Notes: generated from the sequence alone by a model not told the origin. Positions 49,807-60,443 are shown, numbered from the stretch's first letter. The stretch is DNA of 64,000 nucleotides from Shimwellia pseudoproteus (GCF_016415625.1 NZ_WBXP01000018.1:1-64000); one strand, 5' to 3'. Made by a program: numbers and translations.

Positions 49807-50336
49807 TATTGGGCCGGTTCGGCAATGTCGCTCAGTGCGCGGGTGAAGTGGCCCAGGGCGTTATCCAGGGCCCGCTGTAGATCGGGGCTGAAACGGGCAC
49901 TGTGCTGGTAATCAGCAATCTGGTTGTGCCTGGCGTACAGCACCGGCAGCACCCGCCGGGCGCCGAGGGTGGTAAAGAGCGGTGTCCCGGTGTCCGGAGG
50001 CAATAGCGGCTCTCCGGTGACCAGCGGTAATACTACTTTATGGTCGAGGGCGCCGGGGGGAAAGGTTGCTATCAGGCGCTGTAGCAGCCCGGGTAGCGGT
50101 TCAGGGAGGGCCGGGGTGGCAATCATTATCCCCCCGGCGCTGGCCAGCTGCTCCTGAAAGGTTTGCAGCGCCGGGCTAATACGCCGGGATAGCCAGAGAT
50201 CTTCCGGGGTGAAATTCTGGATATGCCAGTGGCAGACATCAATCTCCTGTCTGCTGAGGGCTTCTCTGGCATATTCCAGTAACGCGCTGGCAGGGGAAGG
50301 GAAGCGTGGGCTGCCAGTCAGGGTGATCACGCGCAT
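49806..50336 (-). CDS. ssuE: SsuE-like NADPH-dependent FMN reductase, orphan and diverged
   Basis: SsuE normally supplies reduced FMN to the SsuD sulfonate monooxygenase. This 176-residue protein, from the ATG at 50336 behind GGAGG, keeps the flavodoxin-like N-terminus MRVITLTGSPRFPSPASALLEYARE, so descent from ssuE is clear. The middle is heavily altered: where E. coli has ATPVYKAAYSGALK this has ATPALPEPLPGLLQ, and the TGGTVAHLLAVDYAL pi-helix region reads TGEPLLPPDTGTPLF. The ssuA, ssuD, ssuC and ssuB genes that should lie between it and pepN are absent. It may be a decaying remnant or a reductase with a new role. The frame and ribosome site are intact. Confidence 0.8.
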   Translation of the reverse strand: MRVITLTGSPRFPSPASALLEYAREALSRQEIDVCHWHIQNFTPEDLWLSRRISPALQTFQEQLASAGGIMIATPALPEPLPGLLQRLIATFPPGALDHKVVLPLVTGEPLLPPDTGTPLFTTLGARRVLPVLYARHNQIADYQHSARFSPDLQRALDNALGHFTRALSDIAEPAQ

Positions 50337-50447
50337 ACGTGGACCTCCACGAGTAACTGATACCCGGGACAGTGCCACTTTTTGCCAGGGAAATTAACTA
50401 TTATTTTCGGCACAGAATAGCTGAAATGCGCATATTATCGGCAAAAC

Positions 50448-50544
50448 AGGAAAACGATTGCCTATTGCGGATCTTTTTTTGCTATAGGTCAATTCCCTTT
50501 CATGGGCAGATGATGAATAATACGCCCCCGGTTTGCACACCGGG
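50448..50544 (+). promoter_or_regulatory. pyrD control region: PurR-like site, -10 and leader hairpin
   Basis: A PurR-like 16-mer at 50448-50463 agrees with the consensus at 12 positions. An AATAAT -10 at 50516-50521 places transcription starts within the following C-rich run (50525-50529). CCCGG (50527-50531) pairs with CCGGG (50540-50544) just upstream of the Shine-Dalgarno. In E. coli pyrD, pyrimidine levels shift the start by a few bases and so form or avoid this hairpin, which blocks translation; the layout here is the same. Confidence 0.65.
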
Positions 50545-50559
50545 AATCCAGGAGAGTTC

Positions 50560-51570
50560 ATGTACTATCCCTTCGTTCGTAAAGCACTTTTCCAGCTCGA
50601 TCCAGAGCGCGCTCATGAATTAACGTTTCAGCAATTACGCCGCATTACTGGTACCCCTCTGGAAGCGCTGGTGCGCCAGAAGGTGCCGTCCAGGCCGGTG
50701 ACCTGCATGGGGCTGACCTTTAAAAACCCGCTTGGGCTGGCCGCAGGACTGGATAAAGACGGTGAGTGCATTGATGCTCTTGGCGCGATGGGCTTTGGTT
50801 CCCTTGAAATAGGGACCGTGACACCGCGCCCCCAGCCGGGTAATGATAAACCACGGTTATTCCGCCTGGTCGCCGCTGAGGGCCTGATCAACCGCATGGG
50901 CTTTAACAATCTGGGTGTTGATAACCTGGTTGAGAATGTCAAAAAAGCGCATTTTGATGGCGTGCTGGGGATCAATATTGGCAAAAATAAAGACACGCCG
51001 GTAGAGCAGGGTAAAGACGATTACCTTATTTGTATGGATAAAATTTATCCATATGCTGGCTATATCGCCATCAATATCTCGTCGCCAAATACCCCGGGGT
51101 TACGTACCCTGCAATATGGTGAGGCCCTGGATGATCTGTTGAGCGCCATCAAAATCAAACAGCAGGCGCTTCATGAGCAGCACAGTAAATATGTTCCGAT
51201 TGCAGTTAAAATCGCGCCGGATCTTACCGAAGAAGAATTGATTCAGGTCGCTGACAGTTTGGTTCGCCATAATATTGATGGCGTTATTGCCACCAATACC
51301 ACGCTGGATCGCTCCCTGGTTCAGGGCATGAAATATTGCCATGAAACGGGGGGATTGAGCGGGCGCCCGGTGCAATTAAAAAGTACCGAAATCATCCGCC
51401 GGTTATCGGCAGAATTAAATGGCCGGTTACCGATCATTGGCGTGGGCGGTATCGACTCGGTCATTGCCGCCCGGGAAAAAATGGCCGCGGGCGCTTCACT
51501 GGTGCAAATTTATTCCGGATTTATATTCAAAGGGCCCCATTTAATAAAAGAAATTGTAGGGAATATCTGA
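50560..51570 (+). CDS. pyrD: Dihydroorotate dehydrogenase (quinone), class 2, PyrD
   Basis: PyrD oxidises dihydroorotate to orotate and passes electrons to quinone at the inner membrane, step four of pyrimidine synthesis. I use the ATG at 50560 ([21 protein letters not shown]) behind CAGGAGA, giving 336 residues as in E. coli; the frame from 50533 would begin inside the leader hairpin. The N-terminal helices form the quinone tunnel and membrane contact. FMN and substrate motifs [22 protein letters not shown] (catalytic Ser) and IGVGGIDS are present. A hairpin follows the gene. Confidence 0.98.
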   Translation: MYYPFVRKALFQLDPERAHELTFQQLRRITGTPLEALVRQKVPSRPVTCMGLTFKNPLGLAAGLDKDGECIDALGAMGFGSLEIGTVTPRPQPGNDKPRLFRLVAAEGLINRMGFNNLGVDNLVENVKKAHFDGVLGINIGKNKDTPVEQGKDDYLICMDKIYPYAGYIAINISSPNTPGLRTLQYGEALDDLLSAIKIKQQALHEQHSKYVPIAVKIAPDLTEEELIQVADSLVRHNIDGVIATNTTLDRSLVQGMKYCHETGGLSGRPVQLKSTEIIRRLSAELNGRLPIIGVGGIDSVIAAREKMAAGASLVQIYSGFIFKGPHLIKEIVGNI

Positions 51571-51590
51571 TTTTTTAAAATATGTCCTTG

Positions 51591-51622
51591 ACCGGGGCTT
51601 TATTTTTAGCCCTGGTTGCTTT
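51591..51622 (+). terminator. Probable terminator of pyrD
   Basis: ACCGGGGCT (51591-51599) pairs with AGCCCTGGT (51608-51616) with one G-T pair, followed by TGCTTTATATTT. The T-run is broken, so confidence is moderate. Confidence 0.5.
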
Positions 51623-51730
51623 ATATTTCTCAACTGTTGCTAATTTGAGCATTTAGCCGTTAATACGTTATGGCTTTCGGCAATACGCACAGGGATGTCG
51701 TAAACACTTGGGTGAATAAAGGGGACGTGG

Positions 51731-52270
51731 ATGAAGATTAAACCAGACGATAACTGGCGTTGGTATTATGACGATGAACACGATCGAATGATGCTCGACC
51801 TGGCCAATGGTATGCTATTTCGTTCGCGCTTTCCCCGTAAAATGCTAACCCCCGACGCATTCTGTGCGCCGGGGTTTTGCGTTGATGATGCCGCGCTTTA
51901 TTTTTCCTTCGAAGAGAAATGCCGCGATCTGGAATTAAACCGGGATCAGCAGGCCGAATTAATCCTTAATGCCCTGGTGGCCATTCGCTTTCTGAAGCCG
52001 CAAATGCCGAAAAGCTGGCATTTTGTCGCCCATCCACAAACCTGGCAGCCGGCGGCTGGCGATATGCTCTGTGTCTGGCTCAGCGATGATCGTCAGCAGG
52101 TTAATCTGCTGGCGGTGGAAAGCGGTGAAAACGCGACCCTGTGCCTGTTGGCCCAGCCGGGATTGGTCCTGGCGGGGCGTACCATGCAACTGGGGGATGC
52201 CATCAAAGTGATGAACGATCGTCTGATGCCTGCCACGCGCCAGCCTTGTCGGCTGGAGCAGGCGGTTTAA
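51731..52270 (+). CDS. zapC: Cell division protein ZapC (YcbW)
   Basis: ZapC is a cytoplasmic FtsZ-binding protein that bundles filaments and stabilises the Z-ring. The protein has 179 residues, one fewer than E. coli. The N-terminal block [31 protein letters not shown] and the middle [21 protein letters not shown] are closely conserved. The ATG at 51731 follows GGGGACGTGG. The stop overlaps the ycbX stop on the other strand by 3 bp. Confidence 0.95.
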   Translation: MKIKPDDNWRWYYDDEHDRMMLDLANGMLFRSRFPRKMLTPDAFCAPGFCVDDAALYFSFEEKCRDLELNRDQQAELILNALVAIRFLKPQMPKSWHFVAHPQTWQPAAGDMLCVWLSDDRQQVNLLAVESGENATLCLLAQPGLVLAGRTMQLGDAIKVMNDRLMPATRQPCRLEQAV

Positions 52271-53388
52271 TTCGACGCGAGTGTTACGTCACTCAGGGGA
52301 ATACAGCTACAGGCTAAAATGGTGCCATCTTCACCAATGGCGCCTTCCTTCATGGCGTGAACCTGCCCCCCGGTGAGCGCGATCCGACAGCAGCCGCAAA
52401 TGCCGGCCCGGCAGGAGTAGGGAACACGTATCCCGTTTTGCTCAAGCTGCTCCAGTAACGGCTGCTGGTTATTGCCGGTGAATGTCTGTTGTTGCCAGTT
52501 GATGGCCAGCGCCCGTTGCTGTGCCCCTGACTGGGCTGTCGCAACGGCAGAGACGGTATCCGCCCCGGCGCCATAGTGCTTTGCCGGCCCGGTGGCGAGC
52601 ACTTCCACGTCATCCCCTTCCCGAATAACACCGCTGTGGCGGGCTATCAGGTTCTGGCCGAAGTCGACATCCCCATTATCCTGGGCGGTGCGAAACTGTT
52701 GTAGCGTCGCCAGCGGTTCTGCAGAAGGGTGTTTGCGGCCCTGTTCGGGGCTGATGGTGGTGAAAATGCAGCGGCTGCAGGGTTTTACCACATCAAAGGT
52801 GACGCCGCCCACCCGGATAACCTTCCAGCTATCTTCCGCCCACGCCGGTGCGCCAGCAACCACCAGATTGGGGCGAAATTGGGTCATACTGACACTGGCA
52901 GGGCAGCGCTGCTGCAAATCGCGCAGGGAGCTTTCGCTGGTCAGCAGATAGGGGAAACCGTCGGCAAAACTCAGCGGTACGGCCTGATGATTTTTCACCC
53001 GGCGCGACAGTTGCGGGCTAAGCCAGCGTAGCTGTACTTCCCGGGGGAAAAAGCCGCTGAGCCAGCTATTTATTGGCGCTGGTGCAATCAGTGCGCTGAA
53101 ATGGTTGCCCCATACTTCCGTCGGGGACTGTACCGACAGGAAATCGTCGTAACGGATATGGGCCGTGCTGGCGTCCGGTGCGGTAAGATGCAGACCATCC
53201 GGCAGTAGTGATGGGGTAAACAACACCATTTGTGGATACTGACGGGCGGTGATAAACGTTCCGTCCGTCTCGGTGATCATAAAAATACGATCCTGGGCGA
53301 GACCGCTCAGATCAGCCAGACCATGTGAAATCCGCAACCCGCGCATTGATTTCACCGGGTGGATGTATAAGCGGGAAAGGGTAAGCAT
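52267..53388 (-). CDS. ycbX: MOSC and 2Fe-2S ferredoxin-domain protein YcbX
   Basis: YcbX is a molybdenum-cofactor enzyme that reduces N-hydroxylated bases and amides, giving resistance to base analogues such as 6-hydroxylaminopurine. The 373-residue protein has an N-terminal MOSC_N beta-barrel ([11 protein letters not shown]), a MOSC domain with the cofactor-binding cysteine region [11 protein letters not shown], and a C-terminal plant-type ferredoxin domain with [12 protein letters not shown] and ACSC cluster cysteines. The length is near the 369 of E. coli. It is divergent from rlmKL, with 102 bp between starts. Confidence 0.95.
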   Translation of the reverse strand: MLTLSRLYIHPVKSMRGLRISHGLADLSGLAQDRIFMITETDGTFITARQYPQMVLFTPSLLPDGLHLTAPDASTAHIRYDDFLSVQSPTEVWGNHFSALIAPAPINSWLSGFFPREVQLRWLSPQLSRRVKNHQAVPLSFADGFPYLLTSESSLRDLQQRCPASVSMTQFRPNLVVAGAPAWAEDSWKVIRVGGVTFDVVKPCSRCIFTTISPEQGRKHPSAEPLATLQQFRTAQDNGDVDFGQNLIARHSGVIREGDDVEVLATGPAKHYGAGADTVSAVATAQSGAQQRALAINWQQQTFTGNNQQPLLEQLEQNGIRVPYSCRAGICGCCRIALTGGQVHAMKEGAIGEDGTILACSCIPLSDVTLASN

Positions 53389-53428
53389 GACAGCACTCCG
53401 TGCGGTGCAATGATATAAAGGCCAACTT

Positions 53429-53457
53429 TATGACATGTGCCACAGATTAGCTATAAT
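53429..53457 (+). promoter_or_regulatory. Promoter of rlmKL
   Basis: TATGAC (53429-53434) and a perfect TATAAT (53452-53457) are 17 bp apart, 33 bp before the rlmKL ATG. Confidence 0.6.
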
Positions 53458-53490
53458 GCGCGACAATTTTCATAAATGATAAGTGATGAT

Positions 53491-55608
53491 ATGAATTCTC
53501 TGTTTGCCAGTACGGCACGTGGTCTCGAAGAACTGTTAAAAACAGAACTGGAAAGCCTGGGCGCAACCCAGTGCCAGGTTGTCCAGGGTGGTGTCCATTA
53601 TCAGGGAGACGCGCGGCTGGTTTATCAGAGTTTGCTCTGGAGCCGTTTGGCGTCCCGTATTTTGCTACCGTTGGGTGAGTGCAACGTCTACAGCGATCTG
53701 GACCTGTATCTTGGGGTACAGGCCATCGACTGGACTGCACTGTTCGCCCCGGGGGCAACCTTTGCCGTGCACTTCAGCGGCCTGAACGACACTATCCGTA
53801 ATAGCCAATATGGCGCGCTGAAAGTTAAAGACGCCATTGTGGACAGCTTTACCCGCAAAAACCTGCCGCGGCCGAATGTCGATCGTGAATTGCCGGATGT
53901 CCGTATTAATGTCTGGCTGAATAAAAATGTGGCCAGTATCGCGCTGGATCTGAGCGGTGAAGGGTTACATCAGCGTGGTTATCGCGATCGTACCGGCCAG
54001 GCACCCATCAAAGAAAACCTCGCCGCCGCGATTGTGATGCGCTCTGGCTGGCAGCCGGGGACGCCGCTGCTGGATCCAATGTGTGGTTCCGGCACCTTGT
54101 TAATTGAAGCCGCCATGATCGCCACCGATCGCGCCCCCGGGTTGCACCGCACCCGCTGGGGGTTCAATGGCTGGGCGCAGCACGACACTGAACTGTGGAA
54201 ATCCGTAACCAGTGAAGCACAAGTCCGCGCCCGCCGCGGGGCCGCAGACTACAGTTCACGTTTTTACGGTTCAGATAACGACAGCCGGGTGATTGAGCGC
54301 GCCCGGACCAACGCCCGTCAGGCGGGCTTAGGAAACCTGATCTCATTTGAGGTTAAGGATGTTTCCCGGTTGACCAATCCGCTGCCAGAAGGGCCCCAGG
54401 GGACGGTGATCAGTAACCCGCCTTATGGTGAGCGCCTCGATAGCGAACCGGCCCTGATAGCTCTGCACAGCGTACTGGGGCGCATTATGAAAAGCCAGTT
54501 TGGCGGCTGGAACCTCTCGCTGTTTAGCGCCTCGCCGGAGTTGCTGAGCTGCCTGCAGCTGCGGGCAGAACGGCAATTTAAGGCCAAAAACGGCCCGCTG
54601 GATTGCGTGCAGAAAAACTACCAGCTGATGGCCAATACCGGGGGGACGCCGCCGGCAGCGATTGCGGAAGATTATGCTAACCGCCTGCGCAAAAACCTGA
54701 AAGTTCTCGATAAATGGGCGCGGCAGGAAGGCATTGAGTGTTATCGGGTGTATGATGCGGACCTGCCAGAATACAATGTCGCAGTGGATCGCTATGGCGA
54801 CTGGGTGGTTGTGCAGGAATATGCGCCACCGAAAACGGTTGATCACAACAAAGCGCGTCAGCGGTTATTTGACGTGATTGCCGCAACCCTCGCGGTACTG
54901 GAAATCCCGCCCGGCAAACTGGTGCTGAAAACCCGTGAACGGCAGAAGGGGAAAAATCAGTACCAGCGGATGGCGGAAAAGGGCGAATTTATTGATGTTA
55001 AAGAGTTCAATGCCCATTTTCTGGTGAACCTGACTGACTACCTGGATACCGGGTTGTTCCTCGATCACCGTATTGCCCGTCGTATGCTGGGCCAGATGAG
55101 TAAAGGCAAAGATTTCCTCAACTTGTTCTCATACACCGGTAGCGCCACGGTACATGCCGGGCTAGGCGGCGCGCGTTCTACCACCACGGTCGACATGTCC
55201 CGTACTTATCTGGAATGGGCAGAGCGCAATTTACGGCTCAACGGCCTGACTGGCCGCGCACATCGCCTGATCCAGGCTGATTGCCTCGCATGGCTGCGGG
55301 AGGCCCGGGAACAGTTCGATCTGATCTTTATTGATCCACCGACATTCTCTAACTCCAAACGCATGGATGATGTATTTGATGTTCAGCGAGATCATTTGGC
55401 GTTGATGAAAGATTTAAGCCGTCTGCTGCGCAAGGGCGGTACCATTATGTTTTCCAACAATAAACGCGGTTTCCGCATGGATCTGGACGGGCTGGCGGCG
55501 CTGGGATTACAGGCGCAAGAAATCACCCAGAAAACCCTGTCACGGGATTTTGCCCGTAATCGTCAGATCCATAACTGTTGGCTGATCACCCGCCTGGGTG
55601 AGGAGTAA
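53491..55608 (+). CDS. rlmKL: 23S rRNA dual methyltransferase RlmKL (YcbY)
   Basis: RlmKL is a fused enzyme: the N-terminal half (RlmL, with a THUMP domain) makes m2G2445 and the C-terminal half (RlmK) makes m7G2069 in 23S rRNA. The ATG at 53491 ([25 protein letters not shown]) gives 705 residues, against 702 in E. coli. The first SAM domain has [16 protein letters not shown] and the catalytic NPPYGERLD; the second has [14 protein letters not shown] and IDPPTFSNS. It lies 4 bp upstream of uup in the same direction. Confidence 0.97.
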   Translation: MNSLFASTARGLEELLKTELESLGATQCQVVQGGVHYQGDARLVYQSLLWSRLASRILLPLGECNVYSDLDLYLGVQAIDWTALFAPGATFAVHFSGLNDTIRNSQYGALKVKDAIVDSFTRKNLPRPNVDRELPDVRINVWLNKNVASIALDLSGEGLHQRGYRDRTGQAPIKENLAAAIVMRSGWQPGTPLLDPMCGSGTLLIEAAMIATDRAPGLHRTRWGFNGWAQHDTELWKSVTSEAQVRARRGAADYSSRFYGSDNDSRVIERARTNARQAGLGNLISFEVKDVSRLTNPLPEGPQGTVISNPPYGERLDSEPALIALHSVLGRIMKSQFGGWNLSLFSASPELLSCLQLRAERQFKAKNGPLDCVQKNYQLMANTGGTPPAAIAEDYANRLRKNLKVLDKWARQEGIECYRVYDADLPEYNVAVDRYGDWVVVQEYAPPKTVDHNKARQRLFDVIAATLAVLEIPPGKLVLKTRERQKGKNQYQRMAEKGEFIDVKEFNAHFLVNLTDYLDTGLFLDHRIARRMLGQMSKGKDFLNLFSYTGSATVHAGLGGARSTTTVDMSRTYLEWAERNLRLNGLTGRAHRLIQADCLAWLREAREQFDLIFIDPPTFSNSKRMDDVFDVQRDHLALMKDLSRLLRKGGTIMFSNNKRGFRMDLDGLAALGLQAQEITQKTLSRDFARNRQIHNCWLITRLGEE

Positions 55609-55612
55609 AAAG

Positions 55613-57529
55613 ATGTCGTTAATCAGTATGCACGGGGCGTGGCTGTCGTTCAGCGACGCGCCGTTACTCGATAATACCGAACTGCATATCGAGGAAAATG
55701 AACGGGTTTGCCTGGTTGGCCGTAACGGTGCCGGGAAATCCACCCTGATGAAAATTATTAATCAGGAAGTGCCTCTCGATGATGGCCGTATTGTGTATGA
55801 ACAGGATCTGATTGTTGCCCGTCTGCAACAAGATCCACCGCGCGATGTGGCGGGAACCGTATATGACTTTGTGGCGGAAGGGGTGGAGGAGCAGGCCGAG
55901 CATCTGAAGGCGTATCACGATATTTCCCAGAAAGTGATGGTTGATCCGAGTGAGAAAAACCTCGATAAAATGGCCCGCATTCAGGAAATCCTCGAACACC
56001 AGGGGCTGTGGCAACTGGAGAGCCGGATTAACGAGGTGCTGGTCCAGCTGGAGCTGGAACCCAATACACCGCTGTCGTCGCTGTCTGGGGGGTGGTTGCG
56101 TAAAGCGGCTCTGGGGCGGGCGCTGGTGAGCGCCCCGCGGGTACTGCTGCTGGATGAACCGACCAACCACCTGGATATTGAAACCATTGACTGGCTGGAA
56201 ACTTTCCTGAAAAGTTTCCAGGGCAGCATTGTATTTATTTCCCATGACCGGTCATTTATTCGCAATATGGCGACCCGTATTGTCGATCTGGATCGCGGCA
56301 AACTGGTTTCATACCCGGGCAATTACGATGAGTATCTGCTTGCCAAAGAAGAGGCGCTGCGGGTCGAAGAACTGCAAAATGCGGAGTTCGATCGCAAACT
56401 GGCTCAGGAAGAAGTGTGGATCCGTCAGGGGATCAAGGCGCGCCGTACCCGTAACGAGGGGCGCGTGCGCGCACTGAAAGCCATGCGCCGTGAACGCGGT
56501 GAGCGCCGGGATGTAATGGGCAAAGCAAAAATGCAGGTAGAAGAGGCGACCCGCTCAGGGAAAATCGTCTTTGAAATCGAAAATCTGCATTATGAGATTG
56601 ACGGCAAAGTGCTGGTGAATGATTTCAGCGCCCAGGTGATGCGCGGCGATAAAATCGCGCTGGTGGGGCCAAACGGCTGCGGGAAAACCACCCTGCTGAA
56701 GCTGATGCTTGGCCAGCTGGCGCCCACCTCCGGCAGTGTGCATATCGGTACTAAGCTGGAAGTGGCCTATTTCGATCAGCACCGGGCGGAACTTGACCCA
56801 GATAAAACCGTGATGGATAACCTGGCGGAAGGCAAACAAGAAGTGCTGGTCAACGGTAAACCTCGCCACGTGCTGGGCTATCTGCAGGACTTTTTATTCC
56901 ATCCCAAACGCGCGATGACCCCGGTACGGGCGCTGTCGGGCGGGGAGCGTAACCGCCTGTTATTGGCGCGTCTGTTCCTTAAACCCAGTAACTTGTTGAT
57001 TCTTGATGAGCCCACCAACGATCTGGATGTTGAAACCCTGGAACTGCTGGAAGAGCTTATCGACAGCTATCAGGGCACGGTTCTGCTGGTTAGCCACGAT
57101 CGTCAGTTTGTTGACGATACGGTCACCGAGTGCTGGATCTATGAAGGCGATGGCCGGATTGCCAGCTATGTGGGGGGATATTACGATGCCCGGGGTCAGC
57201 AGGCATCAGTTCGCTCGCTAAAAGTACCGCCAGTGACTAAATCCTCAGCGGTTGTCAGCCAGAATCAAGAAAACGCAGAAACGGCAAAACGCGCAGCCAG
57301 TAAACTAAGCTATAAACTGCAGCGCGAATTAGAGCAACTCCCTCAGCAGCTTGAAGCGCTCGAAGATCGCGTCAACACGCTTCAGGCTCAAGTAAGTGAT
57401 GCTGCGTTTTTTAATCAACCCCATGAGGCCACGCAACAGGTTCTGTCTGATATGGCAGATGCTGAAAAAGCGCTGGAGGCCGCGTTTGAACGTTGGGAAT
57501 ATCTGGAATCGCTTAAACAAGGTGCCTGA
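55613..57529 (+). CDS. uup: ABC-F ATPase Uup
   Basis: Uup is a soluble ABC-F protein with two ATPase domains and no membrane part. It binds ribosomes and branched DNA, and its loss raises precise transposon excision. The ATG at 55613 behind GAGGAG gives 638 residues (E. coli 635). The first Walker A GRNGAGKST is at residues 36-44, with signature LSGGWLRKAALG and Walker B VLLLDEPTNHLDIET; the second set is GPNGCGKTT, LSGGERNRLLLA and LILDEPTNDLD. The ABC-F linker lies between them, and a C-terminal coiled coil of about 80 residues ends the protein. It is followed after 18 bp by pqiA. Confidence 0.97.
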   Translation: MSLISMHGAWLSFSDAPLLDNTELHIEENERVCLVGRNGAGKSTLMKIINQEVPLDDGRIVYEQDLIVARLQQDPPRDVAGTVYDFVAEGVEEQAEHLKAYHDISQKVMVDPSEKNLDKMARIQEILEHQGLWQLESRINEVLVQLELEPNTPLSSLSGGWLRKAALGRALVSAPRVLLLDEPTNHLDIETIDWLETFLKSFQGSIVFISHDRSFIRNMATRIVDLDRGKLVSYPGNYDEYLLAKEEALRVEELQNAEFDRKLAQEEVWIRQGIKARRTRNEGRVRALKAMRRERGERRDVMGKAKMQVEEATRSGKIVFEIENLHYEIDGKVLVNDFSAQVMRGDKIALVGPNGCGKTTLLKLMLGQLAPTSGSVHIGTKLEVAYFDQHRAELDPDKTVMDNLAEGKQEVLVNGKPRHVLGYLQDFLFHPKRAMTPVRALSGGERNRLLLARLFLKPSNLLILDEPTNDLDVETLELLEELIDSYQGTVLLVSHDRQFVDDTVTECWIYEGDGRIASYVGGYYDARGQQASVRSLKVPPVTKSSAVVSQNQENAETAKRAASKLSYKLQRELEQLPQQLEALEDRVNTLQAQVSDAAFFNQPHEATQQVLSDMADAEKALEAAFERWEYLESLKQGA

Positions 57530-57547
57530 TGAATCTGGAGAACTGGC

Positions 57548-58816
57548 ATGTGTGAAACACACCATGCGGGAAAACATATTTTATGTCCGCAATGCGATTT
57601 GCTGGTGACCGTACCGCCCCTTAATCTGGAGCATAAAGCGACTTGTCCCCGCTGCGGGACTGCATTGACGACGCGGTGGAACTCACCGCGTCAGCGGCCA
57701 ACGGCGTATGCGCTGGCCGCGCTTTTTATGCTGGTGTTGTCTAACCTGTTCCCGTTTATTTATATGAAGGTGGCGGGGATATCCAGCGAAGTAAAAATGA
57801 TGCAAATCCCCCAGGTGATGTTTTCTGAGGGTTACTCAAGCCTGGGGAGCTTTTTTATTCTCTTCGTGCAGACTGTACCGGCATTTTGCCTGGTGACCAT
57901 CCTGTTACTGGTTAACCGGGTAAAAATGCCCCAGAAGCTCAAGTACCGGCTGGCCCGGGTGCTGTTCCTGCTGAAAAGCTGGGGAATGGCAGAGATCTTC
58001 TTAACCGGGGTATTGGTCAGCTTTGTGAAGCTAATGGCCTATGGGGATATTGGGGTGGGCAGTAGCTTTATTCCCTGGTGTCTGTTCTGTGTACTGCAGT
58101 TGCGCGCGTTTCAGTGCGTGGATCGCCGCTGGTTGTGGGACGATATCGCCCCGATGCCGGTGTGCCCCGTTGCGCTGAAACCCGGGGTAGCCGGGATCCG
58201 TCAGGGGGTACGTTCGTGCTCCTGCTGTACCGCCATTCTTCCTGCCGGACAAATAGAATGCAGCCGCTGCCATACTAAAGGTTATCCGCGCCGTCGCCAC
58301 AGCCTGCAATGGACGGTGGCGCTACTGATAACGGCTATTATGCTGTATTTACCCGCCAACATCTTGCCTATCATGATAACGGATCTGCTGGGTGACAAAA
58401 TGCCGTCCACCATTCTGGCTGGGGTTATTTTGCTGTGGAGTGAAGGCTCTTACCCGGTAGCGATGGTGATATTTATCGCCAGTATTATGGTGCCGACACT
58501 GAAAATGATAGCCATCGCCTGGTTGTGTCTGGATGCCAAAGGACACGGCCATCGCGACCGGGAGCGTATGCACCTGATGTATGAAGTAGTGGAGTTTGTT
58601 GGCCGCTGGTCAATGATCGACGTGTTTGTTATCGCGGTGCTCTCTGCCCTGGTGAGGATGGGGGCACTGATGAATATATATCCTGCCATCGGCGCGCTGA
58701 TGTTCGCCATGGTAGTCATAATAACAATGCTTGCTGCAACGGCGTTTGATCCCCGTCTTTCGTGGGATCGCGTGCCAGATTTTGACCATGAGGAGTTGAA
58801 CAAAAGTGGAAAATAA
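57548..58816 (+). CDS. pqiA: Inner-membrane intermembrane-transport protein PqiA
   Basis: PqiA is the inner-membrane part of the PqiABC lipid-transport system, which is paraquat-inducible in E. coli. It has 422 residues (E. coli 417). Two repeats each carry a zinc-ribbon pair: C13/C16 and C33/C36 at the N-terminus, and SCSCC with CSRC in the middle. Each repeat has about four membrane segments, with SNLFPFIYMKVAGI in the first and LPANILPIMITDLLG in the second. The ATG at 57548 is followed closely by MCETHHAGKHILCPQC. It overlaps pqiB by 11 bp. Confidence 0.96.
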   Translation: MCETHHAGKHILCPQCDLLVTVPPLNLEHKATCPRCGTALTTRWNSPRQRPTAYALAALFMLVLSNLFPFIYMKVAGISSEVKMMQIPQVMFSEGYSSLGSFFILFVQTVPAFCLVTILLLVNRVKMPQKLKYRLARVLFLLKSWGMAEIFLTGVLVSFVKLMAYGDIGVGSSFIPWCLFCVLQLRAFQCVDRRWLWDDIAPMPVCPVALKPGVAGIRQGVRSCSCCTAILPAGQIECSRCHTKGYPRRRHSLQWTVALLITAIMLYLPANILPIMITDLLGDKMPSTILAGVILLWSEGSYPVAMVIFIASIMVPTLKMIAIAWLCLDAKGHGHRDRERMHLMYEVVEFVGRWSMIDVFVIAVLSALVRMGALMNIYPAIGALMFAMVVIITMLAATAFDPRLSWDRVPDFDHEELNKSGK

Positions 58817-60443
58817 CAGCGCAGACGCGAAGGTCTCCAGGGTTAAGCACTGGTCGCCAGTGTGGATTTTCCCTATTGTGACGGCGTTAATCGGCGCGTG
58901 GATACTGTTTTATCATTACAGCCACCAGGGCCCGGAGGTGACGCTGATCACAACCAATGCGGAAGGTATTGAAGGGGGGAAAACCACCATCAAGAGCCGC
59001 AGCGTGGATGTTGGGGTGGTGGAAAGTGCGGTGCTGACCGATGATCTGCATCATGTGGAGATCAAAGCGCGTCTTAAATCCGGCATGGAAAAACTGCTGC
59101 ACGGTGATTCCGTTTTTTGGGTCGTGAAGCCGCAGATTGGACGTGAAGGTGTCACGGGTCTGGGAACATTGCTTTCCGGGGCCTATATCGAATTACAACC
59201 CGGGGTGAAAGGCGAAAAACCAGGGCGCTATGAATTACTGGACTCCCCGCCACTGGCCTCGCCTGATGCAAAAGGGATCCGTATTACTCTGGACAGTGAA
59301 AAAGCTGGCCAGTTGAACCCTGGGGATCCGGTGCTGTTCCGCGGTTATCAAGTTGGCTCGGTAGAAACCAGCAATTTTGATCCTAACAAACGTGATATGA
59401 GCTACCAGTTGTTTATCCGCGCGCCTTATGACCGTCTGGTCACCAACAATGTGCGCTTCTGGAAAGACAGCGGCATTAGTGTTGATCTCAGCTCTGGCGG
59501 GATGCGGGTTGAAATGGGCTCGCTGACCACGCTGTTCAGCGGCGGCGTAAGCTTTGATGTGCCACAAGGGTTAACTGTCGGCGAGCCGGTAGAGAACCAT
59601 ACGGCGTTCAAACTCTATGATGACGCCCGCAGCATTGCGGACTCGCTGTATACCCAGCACGTGGACTTCTTGCTGTTCTTTAAAGATTCTGTACGCGGGC
59701 TGCAGATTGGGGCACCGGTTGAGTTTCGCGGTATGCGCCTTGGGACTGTGGTTGGGGTACCGTTTATTGTTCCGGGGCTTCATCAGTCGGTTGGTGACGA
59801 TTACCGTATTCCGGTATTGATCCGTCTGGAGCCGGAACGTTTGGCTGCAGAGTTCGGTGAGACGCCGCAAATGCAGCAGTTTAATGAATTGCTGATGCAT
59901 GGTCTGCGCGCCAGCCTGAAGACCGGTAACTTGCTGACCGGAGCACTCTACGTGGATATTGATTTCTATCCTAAAGAGCCGCCTATCAAAGAGATTAAAA
60001 CCGTCGCCGGGTATAACGTGATCCCAACCGTGTCTGGTGGTCTGGCGCAAATCCAGCAAAAACTCATGGATACGCTGGATAAGATTAACAATATGCCGGT
60101 GAACCCGCTGCTGGAGCAGGCAACCTCGACCCTGGGCGAAACCCAGAAAACGATGCAGGAAATGCAAAAAACGCTCGATAACGTGAATAAACTCACGTCC
60201 AGCCCATCGATGCAGAAACTGCCGGCGGATATGCAGAATACGCTGCTGGAGCTGAACCGCAGTTTGCAGGGCTTCCAACCGGGATCTGCGGCTTACAACA
60301 AGATGGTTTCTGATATGCAGCGACTGGATCAAGTGCTGAGAGAGTTGCAGCCAGTATTGCGGACGATTAACCAGAAGAGCAATGCGCTGGTCTTTGAGGC
60401 GAAGGACAAGCCGGACCCGCAGCCGAAAGGGGCAAAACAATGA
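58806..60443 (+). CDS. pqiB: MCE-domain periplasmic tunnel protein PqiB
   Basis: PqiB forms a periplasm-spanning hexameric tube of MCE domains for lipid movement between the membranes. It has 545 residues (E. coli 546). One N-terminal membrane segment is at about residues 18-38, then come three MCE domains (starts near GPEVTLITTNAEGI, AKGIRITLDSEKAG and DFLLFFKDSVRGLQ), then a long C-terminal helical coiled coil rich in Gln, Met and Leu. The start is GTG at 58806, inside the end of pqiA. Overlaps with both neighbours indicate one operon. Confidence 0.96.
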   Translation: MENNSADAKVSRVKHWSPVWIFPIVTALIGAWILFYHYSHQGPEVTLITTNAEGIEGGKTTIKSRSVDVGVVESAVLTDDLHHVEIKARLKSGMEKLLHGDSVFWVVKPQIGREGVTGLGTLLSGAYIELQPGVKGEKPGRYELLDSPPLASPDAKGIRITLDSEKAGQLNPGDPVLFRGYQVGSVETSNFDPNKRDMSYQLFIRAPYDRLVTNNVRFWKDSGISVDLSSGGMRVEMGSLTTLFSGGVSFDVPQGLTVGEPVENHTAFKLYDDARSIADSLYTQHVDFLLFFKDSVRGLQIGAPVEFRGMRLGTVVGVPFIVPGLHQSVGDDYRIPVLIRLEPERLAAEFGETPQMQQFNELLMHGLRASLKTGNLLTGALYVDIDFYPKEPPIKEIKTVAGYNVIPTVSGGLAQIQQKLMDTLDKINNMPVNPLLEQATSTLGETQKTMQEMQKTLDNVNKLTSSPSMQKLPADMQNTLLELNRSLQGFQPGSAAYNKMVSDMQRLDQVLRELQPVLRTINQKSNALVFEAKDKPDPQPKGAKQ

